Positions 22,974 through 34,274 of a stretch of 64,000 bases of DNA are shown here, piece after piece. The stretch is taken from NCBI GenBank assembly GCA_024291935.2, contig CM044321.1, positions 61,808,985 to 61,872,984 on the forward strand. The letters are read 5' to 3'. This DNA comes from Okapia johnstoni. Taxonomy: Eukaryota > Chordata > Mammalia > Artiodactyla > Giraffidae. The position numbers and the translations under genes are program-made. The notes under the pieces were generated by a model. It was not told the DNA's origin. It saw only the letters and a list, made by a program, of their open reading frames with translations, and ran no database searches. Numbering within the stretch: the first letter of the stretch is position 1; each line of letters begins with the position of its first letter.

Positions 22974-23604
22974 TTCACCATAGAAGAGGCACTAAACAGC
23001 CAGGGAGACAGAATGCTCAGTTGGTTGCTGTCATCCTCCCCAGTGCTGGCACAATACAGCCATGAAGTCAGAGAAGAAGGCTATACAAGGTTCCAGTAGC
23101 ATGAGCTCCCAGTGTAAGGTTAATGTGTTTCTGCCTCTCTGAAGGTTCCAAACTGCCAGCAACATATTAGTAGATCAGCATTCAGTCCCTGATATCCTAT
23201 GCCTGGAGGAAACTACCCCTAGGTATCACCATTCCTAGAAGGAACAAATCAGCCATTTGGCAAATTGGCTACACTGAACCTCTTTCATCCTAGAGGGGAC
23301 AGTGGTTGATTCATTTGGACTGGAAATAGTAACATACTCGAGGTATGAGTCTGCCTTTCCTCTTCTGGGAGCCCCAGTGAGCACCAGTTCCTGAAAGCTT
23401 ACAGAATTTTGATCCACTCATGTGAGAGAAATAAGCTAATCCTCTGTACTGTTTGCAGACCCTGAGTGGTTCTGGTCGAGTTCAATGTCATATTTCCAGC
23501 CCCCAGTTCCTTGCGTGTTCTAGATCCCAAGCACACAATGTCCCATCTTCATTTCTGTTTCTAACCTGCTCCTCCTGCTCCACATTCAGTATCTTTTTTG
23601 TTTG

Positions 23605-24540
23605 ATGGCTTTACTCACAGTTCTTTTTTCGTTTCATTGAGAGATAAGCAGTGCATAAGGTGAACTAATAATAATAACGCAGTTTGACGATTTTCACACC
23701 TGCATATGTTTCTGTAATCAGCATGCAGATGAAGACGTAGAACAGCTCCAACACCCCACCAGTTCCTCTCGTGTCCCTTCCCACTCTAGATCTGTCTCCC
23801 ACCCCCAAAGAGAACCACAGTTCTGAATTTTATCATCATTGGTTGGTTTTGACACTTCTTGGACTTCGAATGAGTGAAAGCCGCACAGGAGGTGACTTTT
23901 GGTGTCTGGCTTTTTTCAGTGAACCTAATTTCTGTGAGGTACATTCATAGTGAAGTATATTCAGTATTTTGTCCTCTTCATCACTATGTAGTTTTCCACT
24001 GTGTGAATATGCTGCTATTAATTCTTCATTTGCTGGGCACTTGAGTTCTTTCTAATTTGAGTTTATGTATAAAACTTCTCTGAACATTCTCTTGCATGCA
24101 TTTTTGTGGACAAACATATTTCTTTCTCTCAGTATGAGTCGCTGGATCATAAGATGGGCCTGTGTTAGCTTTAGTAGAAACTGTCAAGCAGTTTTCCACA
24201 GTGCTATGTTATTTGAAATTCTAGCTAGCAATCTAAGGGAGTTCCGTTTGCTTCAATTCCCCGCTCACGCTTGGACTTGTTAGTCTTTCAAATTTTTTGC
24301 CATTTTGATGTTTGTGCAGACATAATTCACTCTGCTTTGAGTTTGCATTCCTCTGATGGCTAAAGAGGGTGTGCTTCTTTTCCTATGCTTAATGGCATTT
24401 GCATCATCTCTCTTCTTAAAAAAATGTATTTATTGTCGAGGGTTGCCTTTCCATAGATCGTGGCGATGCATCCTTCAGGGAGTTATCTTTGCCCATTTTT
24501 GTCATGCACTATTGTTCCTGATTGTTCCATATTCTGGCTG
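23605..24540 (-). mobile_element. Old mammalian L1 (L1M), antisense 3' end of ORF2
   Basis: Plus-strand text shows the usual antisense series: the ttttggtgtctggcttttt block, a ttccactgtgtgaatatgct block, a gagtcgctggatcataagat block, a cagttttccacagtgctat block, and a tttgcattcctctgatggct block. Heavily mutated. Confidence 0.75.
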
Positions 24541-24896
24541 GAAGAGAATGGATTTAAATAATAATGAAAAGAATTTAGAAAGGGCAGACTTTATCTCAAC
24601 TAGAGGAAGAATTTTATAATGATTATAGCCATAAGCTATGGATGAGTGATCTTGGGAAGCTATGGAAGTGGCCCAGGTATCAGAGGGATGGAAAGACAAA
24701 TACGGACTTTGCAGCATTGTAATCCTGTGACTTGAAAAGATCCAATAAATAGTGGGGCCCCCATATTGTATAATTTGACTTAACTTTACTGTATGAGTAT
24801 TTTTGTGTAAGTTTCTCAGGAGTAGACCATATTTCCATCTTCTCTCTATTGCTTAGAAATGCCTTAAATGCTGATCAGTTCACTAGCTTTCCTCTC
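24541..24896. other. Unassigned stretch
   Basis: No element recognised between the old L1 and the next SINE. Confidence 0.4.
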
Positions 24897-25111
24897 TGAA
24901 AGTGTTAGTTGGTCAATTGTGTCCAACTCTTTTACAACCCCTATGGACTTGTGGCCCAGCAGGCTCCCCCGTCCATGGCATTCTCTTGGCAAGAATATTG
25001 GAGTGGGTAGCCATTCCCTTCTCCAGGGGATCTTCTTGACCCAGGGATTGAACCTGGGTCTCCTGCATTGGCAGGAGGATTCTTTACCCTCTGGGCCAAC
25101 AGGGAAGCCCT
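24897..25111 (-). mobile_element. Bov-tA SINE
   Basis: Complete minus-strand copy with gaaagtgttagt tail complement at left and the ccaacagggaagccc head at right. Confidence 0.94.
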
Positions 25112-25288
25112 GCTGCCATTTCTACCCCTCTTTATCTACACCCTCTTGGAAGAGAAAAAGTATTATATTTGGTTCCTGCCACCCTGCTCATCCTGCAGTG
25201 GAGAAACTGAGTCACAGTTTAAGTCTTCCAATTTATTACCGAGACCCACACAACTAGAATCCAGACTTCCTGCCTCCCAACCTAAGGG

Positions 25289-25502
25289 AAAAGTGAAAGT
25301 GTTAGTTGCTCAGTAGTGCCTGACTCTTGCAACCCCGTGGACTGTAGCCCATCAGGCTCCTCTGTCCATGGGATTTCCCAGGCAAGAATACTGGTGTAGG
25401 TTGCCATTTCCTTCTCCAGGACATCTTTCTGACCCATGGATCGAACCAGTGACTCCTTCATTAGCAAGCAGATTCTTTACCACTGAGCCACCTGGAAAGC
25501 CC
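25289..25502 (-). mobile_element. Bov-tA SINE
   Basis: Second copy in the same orientation, 178 bp after the previous one, with the same aaagtgaaagtgttagt tail type. The two are separate insertions because unique sequence lies between them. Confidence 0.94.
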
Positions 25503-26467
25503 AGGAAGGAAGTTAGAAAGCTAAATAATATAGGCTTAAAATCACCCCCACAATTTTCAAAACTACTAGCTACGGGTAAAATCACTAAGGAGATCTCAGA
25601 TACAAGCACTAGCTCGAGAGGTGTTTTTTTAACAATGTATTAAAATACATTTTGAAGATTTGGAGTTCTTGAAGAATCCATTGTGGAAAGCCGGCTAATT
25701 CCATGATGGAGCCTTAAAGTCCCTGGTGCCCCCATTACACACACAGGTTTTGCCTGCCTTAAGCTTCCTGTCAGCTTCTATTGTTTATTTCTGTTTAAAA
25801 GAGCAGCCAGCTCCTTTCCCCAAGATGTTGGCAGGACAGAGGGAAATTAAATCTGCAACCGTTGGCAGGCCTGGCCAGCACTGGCATGCCCCTCCCCCAC
25901 CCATCTAATTTATATTTGCCTCTCAGTGTTCTCTTAAACTTTTGAGAGCTGATTTTTCTTCCAAAATCTATGTTCCAAATCCAATTTGAAATTAAACAAG
26001 TCAGCCTTGTCTTTTGACAGGGAAAAAAAAACAGAACAAGAAACCCTTAACTATTTACATTCATTTGCCGTATCTGTCCTCCTCAGAGGAAAATTTAGAA
26101 TGGAGAAAGGTCCATAAACATCTTTCTAAAAGCAACATGTCCAGATGTCTTTCTGGCATAATTTTTTTTTAAAGAAATTAAATAAAAGATTTGATTACTT
26201 TTTAAAAGTGATCTATTTAGGGTTAAGAAATATTCTTACTTTTAAATTGATCATCCTCCTGGGCCGTTTTTACATCTACCAAATTATCCCACCAGAGAAA
26301 TGAATGTTGTGTTCCCAAAGTACATACCACTTGGGATAAAAACATCCAGTGTGAATGTGTTCATCTCTCCCTTGCCTTGCACTGCACCTTCCAACGTGCG
26401 CACGCACACACACACACCATCATTCACAAGGGAAAACCCTATAATTAGACAGATGTGGCTTGTGCAT
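25503..26467. other. Repeat-free stretch
   Basis: Nearly 1 kb without a recognised element, including a balanced-composition part at 25680-25990. Homopolymer runs at 26023-26031 and 26162-26171 and a (CA)n tract at about 26403-26417. No exon signal. Confidence 0.45.
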
Positions 26468-26665
26468 GACATAATAATAACTAACATTGAACCTTGGCCA
26501 TGTGCCAGGTACTTTACATAGACTCTTTCACTTAATTGATGGGGTAGGACCATCGCTATTTCCATGTGATGGAGACAGTTGATCCAGGATGGTTAAGTCA
26601 CTCGTCCATCCGAGGTTAGCCAGCTGTGAAGGGGTGAAGTTGACATTCAAATTCAAACAACCCAT
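26468..26665 (+). mobile_element. MIR SINE relic
   Basis: catgtgccaggtactttaca followed by cacttaattgatggggtagg, a gatggagacag core, a taagtcactcgtccatccga block and gttagccagctgtgaagggg, in MIR order. Confidence 0.8.
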
Positions 26666-26769
26666 TTCTAAAAGCAGCACAAACATTCCCTTAGCTTTCC
26701 TGCTTATTAGCAGACAGGGTCAGTTAACCGTGTTTTTTAATGCAACTCAAAAATGGGGTAAACATATTT

Positions 26770-26975
26770 ATTTATTTATTTTGCTTAAAACTTTTGTTAA
26801 TAGAGTTGATTTACAATGTATGTTGTGTTAGTTTCTGCTGAAGAGCAAAGTGAATCAGTTGCATATATATATATATATATACATATATCCATTCTTTTTT
26901 AGATTCTATACCCATGTACGTCATCACAGAATACTGAGACGAGTTCCAGAATATTGAGTAGGTCCTTATCAGCGT
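26770..26975 (-). mobile_element. Ruminant L1 3' end
   Basis: Antisense 3' UTR end: (TTTA)n, then ttgatttacaatgtatgttg, gttagtttctgctgaagagc and an embedded (AT)n at 26863-26881, up to the gagtaggtccttatcagc block. Confidence 0.82.
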
Positions 26976-27061
26976 AAATATTTTTTAGCTTTTTCAGTAT
27001 AATGAGTCCTAAGTATTTAGTATTGGTTGTCAAAAGAAAAGGAGTGGTCAAAATTATAGAA

Positions 27062-27176
27062 TGCGGGACTTGCCTGCTGGTCCAGTGGTTCAGATGCTAG
27101 GCTTCCATTGCAAGGGTGCGTGTTCAAATCCTGGTCAGGGAACTGAGATCCCACATGTCACACAGCCAAAAAAAGT
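27062..27176 (+). mobile_element. CHR-2-type SINE, short form
   Basis: ggtccagtggttcagatgct A-box region, gttcaaatcctggtcaggg B-box region, gagatcccacatgtcac body and a ccaaaaaaagt tail. Confidence 0.85.
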
Positions 27177-27751
27177 TACACGATAGGCAGAATATGAATT
27201 TTTCTGCACACTAGATGTTTCTGGCAGGAAGTCAGTGTGCACTGTGGTGTGATGCTTGACTGGATACCATAGGAGAGGAGTGGCTGCAGCCTTCACCATG
27301 TAGCCCCATAAGCCTCCCACCCTCCTCAGGACTGAAACTCACTTTACTATTTATCCCCAGGGCTAGAAAGTCATGTCAACCAGAAACCATTCACACCTCT
27401 TTGTGACACGGCAGTAACTGGGTGGAGGAGAAACACAGCCAGGATTCAACACTGTAGGTGGCAAAATGTATTAAATAGGAAGAGACTGTTGAGTCAGGGG
27501 GACCCAAGTAAAACAGAGTGGGGATGCAGAGGTGGACAAAATAGGAACACAGGAGGGAGAAGGGGTTGAAGGAGAGGGCTTTGTAAGATGCAAGAAATGA
27601 ATGAGAGAGCCAGGGGATCAGGGAGGTCTCCACGTGGGACTCGGTAAAAAGCCTAGACAGCAAACAAGAAAGCTACACCAAGGACACAAAACACACATCC
27701 TCTCTCCGGGGACCTAGCACTCATTTCCCCCCTCCCCCAGCACTTTCAATA
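27177..27751. other. Unassigned stretch
   Basis: No repeat recognised. The 90-codon minus-strand frame (27391-27663) has no domain. Confidence 0.4.
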
Positions 27752-27758
27752 AACAGCT

Positions 27759-28235
27759 ATCAATACACTGTTGATACTATGGATGAAATAGGTAACTAAT
27801 GAGAACCTACTGTGTAGCACAGGGAACTCTACTCAGTGCTCTGTGGTGACCTAAATGGGAAGGAAGTCCAAAAAAAGAGGGGATACATGTATAAGTTGCT
27901 TCCCTGGTGGCTCAGTGGTAAAGAAACTTCCTGCAATGCAGGAGACACAGGAGACAAGGGTTCGATCCCTGGGTCAGGAAGATCCCCTGGAAGAGGGTAT
28001 GGCAGCGCACTCCAGTATTCTTGCCTGGAGGCTCCCATGGACAGAGGAGCCTGGTGGGCTACAGTCCATGGGGTCACAAAGAGTCACATATGATTTAGTG
28101 GCTAAACCACCAGCACCACCATATGTATAAGTATAGCTGATTCATTTTGCTGTGTAGCAGAAATGAACACAACATTGTGAAGCAACTATATTCCAATAAA
28201 AATTAATTTAAAAAAAGAAAATCCTAAAAACAATC
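27759..28235 (+). mobile_element. Ruminant L1 3' UTR, split by a SINE
   Basis: Sense 3' UTR: the gatactatggatgaaatagg block, a ctactgtgtagcacaggg block, gtgctctgtggtgacctaaa, then after the SINE a gctgattcattttgctgtg block and ccaataaaaattaattt. A possible TSD aacagct lies at 27752-27758 and 28236-28242. Confidence 0.85.
27897..28122 (+). mobile_element. Bov-tA SINE nested in L1, with TSD
   Basis: Complete and well preserved. The exact 10-bp TSD atgtataagt lies at 27887-27896 and 28123-28132, inside the L1 3' UTR. A 10-bp local duplication (aggagacacaggagac) precedes the B box. Confidence 0.97.
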
Positions 28236-28507
28236 AACAGCTGATAAACCCTCATGAGAAGCACGGGTACTCACTTAAGAAGAGGTCTGTGAAGAAGCTG
28301 TCCCCAACACTAACCTCCAGGAGGGCTTCTAAAAATACACCCCGTGGACCAAAATGTAGGTGCTAACACAGGGCTCAAAAATATGGTCATTCTTTCCAAT
28401 ACCACCACCATCACCATTCCTACTGCCTAACACTTCAGTCTTTTCAATTGTGAAATTTAGGACACATTTCAAAGAGTGAATAAGCTGATACATATATATT
28501 AAAGAGT

Positions 28508-29093
28508 TAAATTCACAGCAGATATTGACTGCAGCCATGAAATTAAAAGATGCTTGCTCCTTGGAAGAAAAACTATGACCAACCTAGACAGCATATTAAA
28601 GAGCAGAGACATTACTTTGCCAGCAAAGGTCCATCTAGTCAAAGCTATGGTTTTTCCAGTAGTCATGTATGGATGTGAGAGTCGGACTATAAAGAAAGCT
28701 GAACGCCGAAGAATTGATGCTTTTGAACTGTGGTGTTGGAGAAGACTCTTGAGAGTCCCTTGGACTGCAAGGAGATCAAACCAGTCAATCTTAAAGGAAA
28801 TGAGTCCTGAATATTCATTGGAAGGACTGATGCTGAAGCTGAAACTCCAATACTTTGGCCGCCTCATGCGAAGTGCTGACTCATTTGAAAAGACCTTGAT
28901 GCTGGGAAAGATTGAAGGCAGGAGGAGAAGGGGATGACAGAGGATGAGATGGTTGGATGGCATCACCAACTTGATGGACATGGGTTTGAACAAGCTCTGG
29001 GAGTTGGTGATGGACAGGGAAGACTGGCATGCTGCAGTCCATGGGGTCACAAAGAGTTGGGCACGACTGAGCGACTGAACTGAACTGAATTGA
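28508..29093 (+). mobile_element. BovB LINE, 586-bp 3' fragment with TSD
   Basis: 5'-truncated copy. It retains a 127-codon open frame at 28554-28937 (reverse-transcriptase C-terminal region, with the MYGCESRTIKKAERRRIDA block) followed by a complete 3' end gactgaactgaactgaattga. The TSD ttaaagagt lies at 28499-28507 and 29094-29102. Confidence 0.96.
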
Positions 29094-29143
29094 TTAAAGA
29101 GTAGCAGTAAATTGAATAGCCATAAAATCTCCAGACAACTCTT

Positions 29144-29405
29144 TTATTTTTAATTGAAGAATATTACTTTATAATATTGTATCGGTCTCTGTCATACATC
29201 GACATGAGTCAGCCAGAGGTATACATATGTCCCTTCCCTCTTGAGCCTCCCTCCCTCCTCCCAACCCATCGCATCTCTCTAGGTTGTCACAGAGCCCCAG
29301 ATTTGAGCTCCCTGTGTCATATAGCAAATTTCCACTTGTTATATGGCTATCTACTTTACATATGGTAATGTATATGCTTCCATGCTACTCTCACAATTCA
29401 TCCCA
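29144..29405 (-). mobile_element. Ruminant L1 3' end with exact 13-bp TSD
   Basis: Antisense L1 3' UTR with tttatttttaattgaagaat at the tail side and gtatacatatgtcccttccc and ctaggttgtcacagagcccc blocks. The perfect TSD ccagacaactctt lies at 29131-29143 and 29406-29418. It landed about 40 bp from the end of the preceding BovB. Confidence 0.95.
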
Positions 29406-29439
29406 CCAGACAACTCTTAAAAAATAAAAGACAACTAGT

Positions 29440-29860
29440 ACTTCGGATGCTATGTTTGTGGCTGCCGTGAATTCCTTCCCTCCCCTTCCCCATTAAAGCA
29501 TTATTCTGAATTTTAAATAATCACTGTTACTTTTTTTTTTTTGTAGTTTAATCACTTGGATTATCCCTAACAATATATTGTTGACTTTTTAATCTTTGTA
29601 TAAAGGGAATGTATTAGAAGTTTTCTTCTAGAATTGCTTCTTTTATGCAGTAATATCTTTGAGGGCCATGCATAAGTAGTTGTGGGTCATTGATTTTTTC
29701 ACTAAAAAAGAAAAAATATTCTAGATTCAGTTGTTTTTGTTCCACTCTACTTGGATATTTCCAATTTATATCACAGACATGTTTCTATATACTTACCCGT
29801 AAGCAACACTTTCATTGTTATAGCCCTAGCAATAAATATTTAACCCAAAACCTACATACT
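29440..29860 (-). mobile_element. Possible old L1 relic
   Basis: Weak resemblance to antisense L1M 3' text (a ctttgtataaagggaatgta block and a ctacttggatatttccaatt block). Low confidence. Confidence 0.3.
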
Positions 29861-29894
29861 TGTTGAACTTTACCAACCAAATTAACTGTTTTCC

Positions 29895-30249
29895 CGGTAA
29901 CCCTATATGCGAGACAGAATAAGAGACACAGATACATAGAACAGTCTTATGGACTCTGAGGGAGAAGGTGAGAGTGGGACGTTTTGGGACAATAGCATTG
30001 AAACATGTATATTATCATATGTGAAGCGGAACACCATTCCATGTTCTATGCATGAGACAAATGCTCAGGGCTGGGGCATTGGGATGACCCAGAGGGATGG
30101 GATGGGGAGGGAGGTGGGAGGAGGGTTCAGGATGGGGAACACAGGTAAACCCATGGCTGATTCATGTCAATGTATGGCAAAAACTACTACAATATTGTAA
30201 AGTAATTATCCCCCAACTAAAATAAATAAATTTATTAAAAAAAAAAAAA
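29895..30249 (+). mobile_element. Ruminant L1 3' end with 17-bp TSD and poly(A)
   Basis: Sense L1 3' UTR of the subfamily ending catgtcaatgtatggcaaaa and caatattgtaaagtaattat, then a 12-A tail. The perfect 17-bp TSD caaattaactgttttcc lies at 29878-29894 and 30250-30266. Intact flanks and tail suggest a comparatively young insertion. Confidence 0.96.
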
Positions 30250-30266
30250 CAAATTAACTGTTTTCC

Positions 30267-31816
30267 AAAAGACTTACTTCCATTGAGGCTAATACCAGCA
30301 GGATATGAGAAATAGTCCTTATAAATATTCTTTCCTGTCAGACTTTCATTTTCACTAACTGGATGAATACAAAATTTTCACTAACTGGATGAGTTTAACT
30401 GGGAAGCAGAGATTCAGAAAGGCAAAGGGTTTTCTCACACAATTCTCTTCAATGAGAATTGAAGTAAATGAAATTTGCAGGGTAGCACAAGTATCCATAA
30501 TGGTGTCCTCTGGACACTGGCCAAGCTCCAGAGCCAACAACAACAGTAGTACAAGCTGTATAAGTTAGTAACAAGCTTAGATGTGTGCTTTGGGGACTTT
30601 TTTTGTGAATTACTTACACTTTTTGGGGTATTGTGTGTTGTGGCTTTATGTAAAGCCACAGTCTCTGGCCTTGTTGCTATTCTGTGAACTACCCAGTATC
30701 TTTTTAATAAATTTCATTTGTGCTTGAATCAATCAGAGCAGCTCTCCTTTGCTTGTAAAAAAGAACTAGGGCTAACATGGTCAATACGAGACTGTTTTGC
30801 ATTATAAGCCATCTTTCTGTTTGGTATTTCCTTGCTCTATTCTCTGCAAAGGCTTAAGTATAACAAGTTCAGTGAAGGAGATAAAATAACTGGGAAAGTG
30901 ATCAATAAAAAAATGTCATTCTCATTCTTGCTATCTAGTCCAGCCATTTTATGCAGAAGCTTGCTTTCCTTCTTTGATTCTAACATCCTTATCTTGCTTG
31001 TCTCCTTCTTCTGCCATATCCCCTGTCTGTCTTGTGTTCTCAACAGGTCCCAATTTGGAGGGTCATAATGAGACCCACTCATTTTCATGGTGATTTTTTC
31101 AGTTTACTTTCTCCTCAATGGATTGTCTGACAAGCATCATCATCATATGCTTATCAACATTCACTCACTCAACAAAATCACTGTGTGAGTTCCATGGCAA
31201 TAACATTGGTAAATGTGGGAACGGCTAGTGAAAATATTTTAAGGTGACAGATTGATGGCAGTTCTGCAAATAGATTCAGAAATTCTCTCTCAGACAGATT
31301 ACTCGTGAAATGATATTTTTAAAGCCCTTCAGCACAGCTTTATTTCAGTTCAAGCCTTATAGAGAACTGGCACACAGAATACGTCATGGAATGAAAAGAT
31401 TTTCACGGAGAGCCTTTTATGATCAGTTTAATGGATACAGCAAATACATTAAAAAACGAGGCGATCTTGAGATAAATTGAATCACTTTAGGTCATGATTT
31501 AAAGCAACTGTCAGCAAGCTTGAGTTAATCAATTTTACTATTCAGAATATTGCTTAATACAATCAACTCTCCATTGAACAGACACTGTGATAAGTACTGA
31601 GAGGGGCTAGGTATAGGATGCAAGACAGCGCATGGAAGGGCTTGGAGTATTCCCAGAAGTATAAGTAAAGACAGGGAAGAAGGTAAGGAAGGTTGAGGGC
31701 ATGGGGAGAGTTTTCTCATGTAGAGGAAAAAGCGCTGAAAGGAGACCAGCCTTTGGGCTGGTCAGTATAGCTGGAGAGTAAAGTGGATTTAAGGGGAAAC
31801 ATGCAGATGACAAGAT
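30267..31816. other. Mostly repeat-free stretch
   Basis: About 1.5 kb with no confident element. A 25-bp local duplication lies at 30349-30391 (ttttcactaactggatga twice). At about 30700-30775 aataaatttcatttgtgctt and caatcagagcag resemble the 3' end of a retroviral LTR, which I cannot confirm. 31240-31510 has balanced composition and may be a conserved non-coding block. No exon signal. Confidence 0.45.
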
Positions 31817-31824
31817 ACTTAAAT

Positions 31825-32209
31825 ATAGTATGTTAATGCACGTATATGGGATCTAGAAAAATGGTACTGATGACTCTATTTGCAGGGCAGGAATAGAGAT
31901 GCAGATGTAGAGAAAGAACTTGTGGACACAGTGGGGGAAGGAGAGCCTGGGACGAACTGAGAGAGTAGCCTTGAGATATCTACACAACCATGTGTAAAAT
32001 AGATAGCTATTTTACAGGAAGGTGCTGTATAGCATGGGGAGCTCAACTAGGTGCTCTGTGATGACCTGGAGGGCTGGGATGGGGGTTGCGGATGGGAGGG
32101 AAGATCAGAGGGAGGGGATATGTGTATACATATAGCTGATTCATGTTGTAGAGCAGATACTAACACAACAACGTAAAGCAATTATATTCCAATTTAAAAA
32201 AGAAAAAGA
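31825..32209 (+). mobile_element. Ruminant L1 3' UTR with TSD
   Basis: Sense L1 3' UTR (ggatctagaaaaatggtact, aacttgtggacacagtgggg, gtgctctgtgatgacctgga and ttatattccaatttaaaaaa blocks). The TSD acttaaat lies at 31817-31824 and 32210-32217. Confidence 0.92.
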
Positions 32210-32217
32210 ACTTAAAT

Positions 32218-32568
32218 GGCATTTTGTGATGAGTGTCATTTACCTCCTGGGTTAGGGTTAGTGTTCAGACATCGTTAGGGTCAGATCTACAGGAGACTGT
32301 CCCGCTGAGTCAAAATCCAGAATCTCTGATTGAATCTACTTGCTGATTCGACTGAAGTCCCAGTGTATCTTGAGGCCCAGCCCACGGTCATTCTGCAGCA
32401 ATATGGTGCCTTAAAATTTAATTTCTAGGAGTTTAGAGCAAGTAATTATATTATGACTGTGTGAAATTAGAGTGTTCAGAATCACACATTCCCTGACTAG
32501 GTAACTTGGATTCAATAGCTAGATCTACAGTGGTCCTGGCGCATCTGTAATTTTTTAAGTGATGTAGG
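32218..32568. other. Unassigned stretch
   Basis: No element recognised. It contains two telomere-like hexamers (gggttagggttag, 32249-32261), too few to mean anything. Confidence 0.4.
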
Positions 32569-32862
32569 AACTTCCCTGGTGGTTCAGTGGTTAAGAATCT
32601 GCCTACCAATGCAGGGGACACAGGTTGGATCCCTGGTCTGGGAAGATCACACATGCCAGAGAGTCACTAAGCCTGTGTGCCATGACTACTGAGCCCACAC
32701 TCCCTAGCTAGGCCCGTGCTCCACAACAAGGAAAGAAGCTTGCCCACAGCAACTAGAGAACAGCCCCCACTTGCTGCAATGAGAGAAAGCCTACACACAG
32801 CAACCAAGACCCAGAACAGCCAAAAATAGAAATAATAAATAAAAATTTTAAAATAAAATACT
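32569..32862 (+). mobile_element. CHR-1/CHRL-type SINE
   Basis: Head with ggttcagtggttaagaatct and ggttggatccctggtc, a body of gccatgactactgagccc and gtgctccacaacaagg blocks, and an A/T-rich end. Complete. Confidence 0.87.
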
Positions 32863-33016
32863 GTAGATCAGCTTTCTGATGCATACCCCAGCTTACACAT
32901 AGTTGTTTTGGGTGTGAGTTCTATGCATTAGCAATTATAGAAGTAAAGGTGATTTAGGGAAAGAAGTTGGGGACCCAGGTTTCAGACCAGCTAACCATTT
33001 GAAGAAAACAATGGCT

Positions 33017-33235
33017 TTTTAAAACAATATTTTATTTATTTTTAAATTGAAATATAATTGCTTTACAAGGTTGTGTTAGTTTCTGCTGTACAATGAAATG
33101 AATCCGCTGTAAGGATACATATATCCCCTCTCCCTTGAGCTTCCCTCCCACCCCTCATCCCACCCCTCTAGGTCATCACAGAGCACTGAGTTGAGTTCTC
33201 TGTGCTGTACAGACACTTAGCACTAGTGCAAGAGT
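33017..33235 (-). mobile_element. Ruminant L1 3' end
   Basis: Antisense 3' UTR: ttttatttatttttaaattg, gttgtgttagtttctgctgt, acatatatcccctctccctt, and gttctctgtgctgtacag. Confidence 0.85.
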
Positions 33236-33384
33236 TTTTTATAAAATAAAAGCAATGAACTTGGGGCCATCAAGGTCCTCTCCAACTTAGAAATTCTCAG
33301 GTGCAAGATAGAAAGCAGAGTTTTTCAATAACATTGGGATTCATGGTGAGGCAGGGAAATACAGAATCACAACTTTGGGGCCAG

Positions 33385-33700
33385 ACAGATATCAGTTTGA
33401 ATCCTGCCTTAGTCATTTATTACCTGTGGGACCATGGCCAAATTAGAAACTTCTCTGAAACACAGTGTATTGTTTGCAATACAAGGATAATGTTGACTCT
33501 CCCTTACGTTTGTTATAAGATTGAGTGCAATAAAATCGGTATAAAACTGATGCGTACTTACTCTTTGGGGTTGATGGGACTTGTAAAGCAGTTTGCATTG
33601 TGTATACACATGTTTCTTATTATTATTTTATGAGTATCTTAAAGATGCTGCACAATGTCAGGCACATATTAGATGCCCATAAACGTTAGCTCCTTTCTCT
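33385..33700 (-). mobile_element. MIR SINE relic, near full length
   Basis: Plus-strand text is antisense MIR: gtttgaatcctgccttagtc, ttattacctgtgggaccatg, gaaacttctctgaaacacag, the caatacaaggataatgttga core and gtcaggcacatattagatgc. Confidence 0.82.
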
Positions 33701-34061
33701 TTGACAAGCCCTTGGATATTTAATCTACTGAAGGACTTTAGGCAGAAAGGTCCTAAACTCAGTGAAGGTATTAAATTGGTTTTAACGGGCTGAGTGATTT
33801 TGAACTCTTCTTTTTATCTCTTCCAGTTGATTTAAATGACTGATTTCTTCTCTCTGTTGCAAGTCCTCTTGACTGTGATAGGAGCATGATGAACCTCACG
33901 CCCCATTTAGTACATAAAACTCATCCACTGGGCATTGTTCATCTGCTACCTTACAAGCTGGGTGCTTGCTGCTGTTTTTGTGGGTGGCATAATCAGCTTT
34001 CTTGTGAGAGATGACAGTTGTGAAACACCGATGAGTTATAATGTATGAATTAATATCATCT
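33701..34061. other. Unassigned stretch
   Basis: No element or exon recognised. Confidence 0.4.
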
Positions 34062-34072
34062 ACGGCCAAATT

Positions 34073-34274
34073 AGGGCTTCCTTTGTGGCTCAGTGGTAAA
34101 GAATCTGCCTGCAGGAAACAGGTTTGATCCCTGGCTTGGGAAGATCCCCCAGAGAAGGAAATGGCAACCCACTGCAGTATTCTTGCCTAGGAAATCCCAC
34201 GGACAGAGGAGCCTGGCGGGCTGCAGTCCTTTGGATCACAAAAGAGTTGGACCTGACTGAGCGACTGAACAATA
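34073..34274 (+). mobile_element. Bov-tA SINE with TSD
   Basis: The 11-bp TSD acg[g/a]ccaaatt lies at 34062-34072 and 34275-34285. The head has lost about 10 bp before the B box (gcctgcaggaaacagg). Confidence 0.94.

Larger units (their letters stand above)
20850..23440 (+). mobile_element. ERVL-class endogenous retrovirus relic, internal region
   Basis: Degenerate internal region of an ERVL/MaLR-type element. The stretch at about 21300-22160 keeps a gag-like reading on the plus strand, broken by several stops and shifts; the clearest block is the 15-codon tract around 21870-21920. After about 22640 the text resembles the ERVL integrase N-terminal and core region. The reverse-transcriptase region between them appears deleted. 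It is interrupted by Bov-tA (22180-22385) and BovB (22738-22973), both with exact TSDs. No intact gene and no matching LTR pair was seen. The assignment relies on memory of the family and the ends are uncertain. Confidence 0.6.

Noticed and set aside
24897..25502. Direct repeat pair as a possible segmental duplication
   Set aside because: The two Bov-tA copies differ and unique DNA separates them; they are independent insertions.
28499..29050. 183-codon minus-strand frame
   Set aside because: Antisense of the BovB 3' fragment; the same antisense pattern recurs at 46447-46803 and 57786-58154.
32249..32261. Telomere-like gggttagggttag
   Set aside because: Only two units; no tract.
33301..33633. 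110-codon frame
   Set aside because: Overlaps an antisense MIR and ends without any coding feature.
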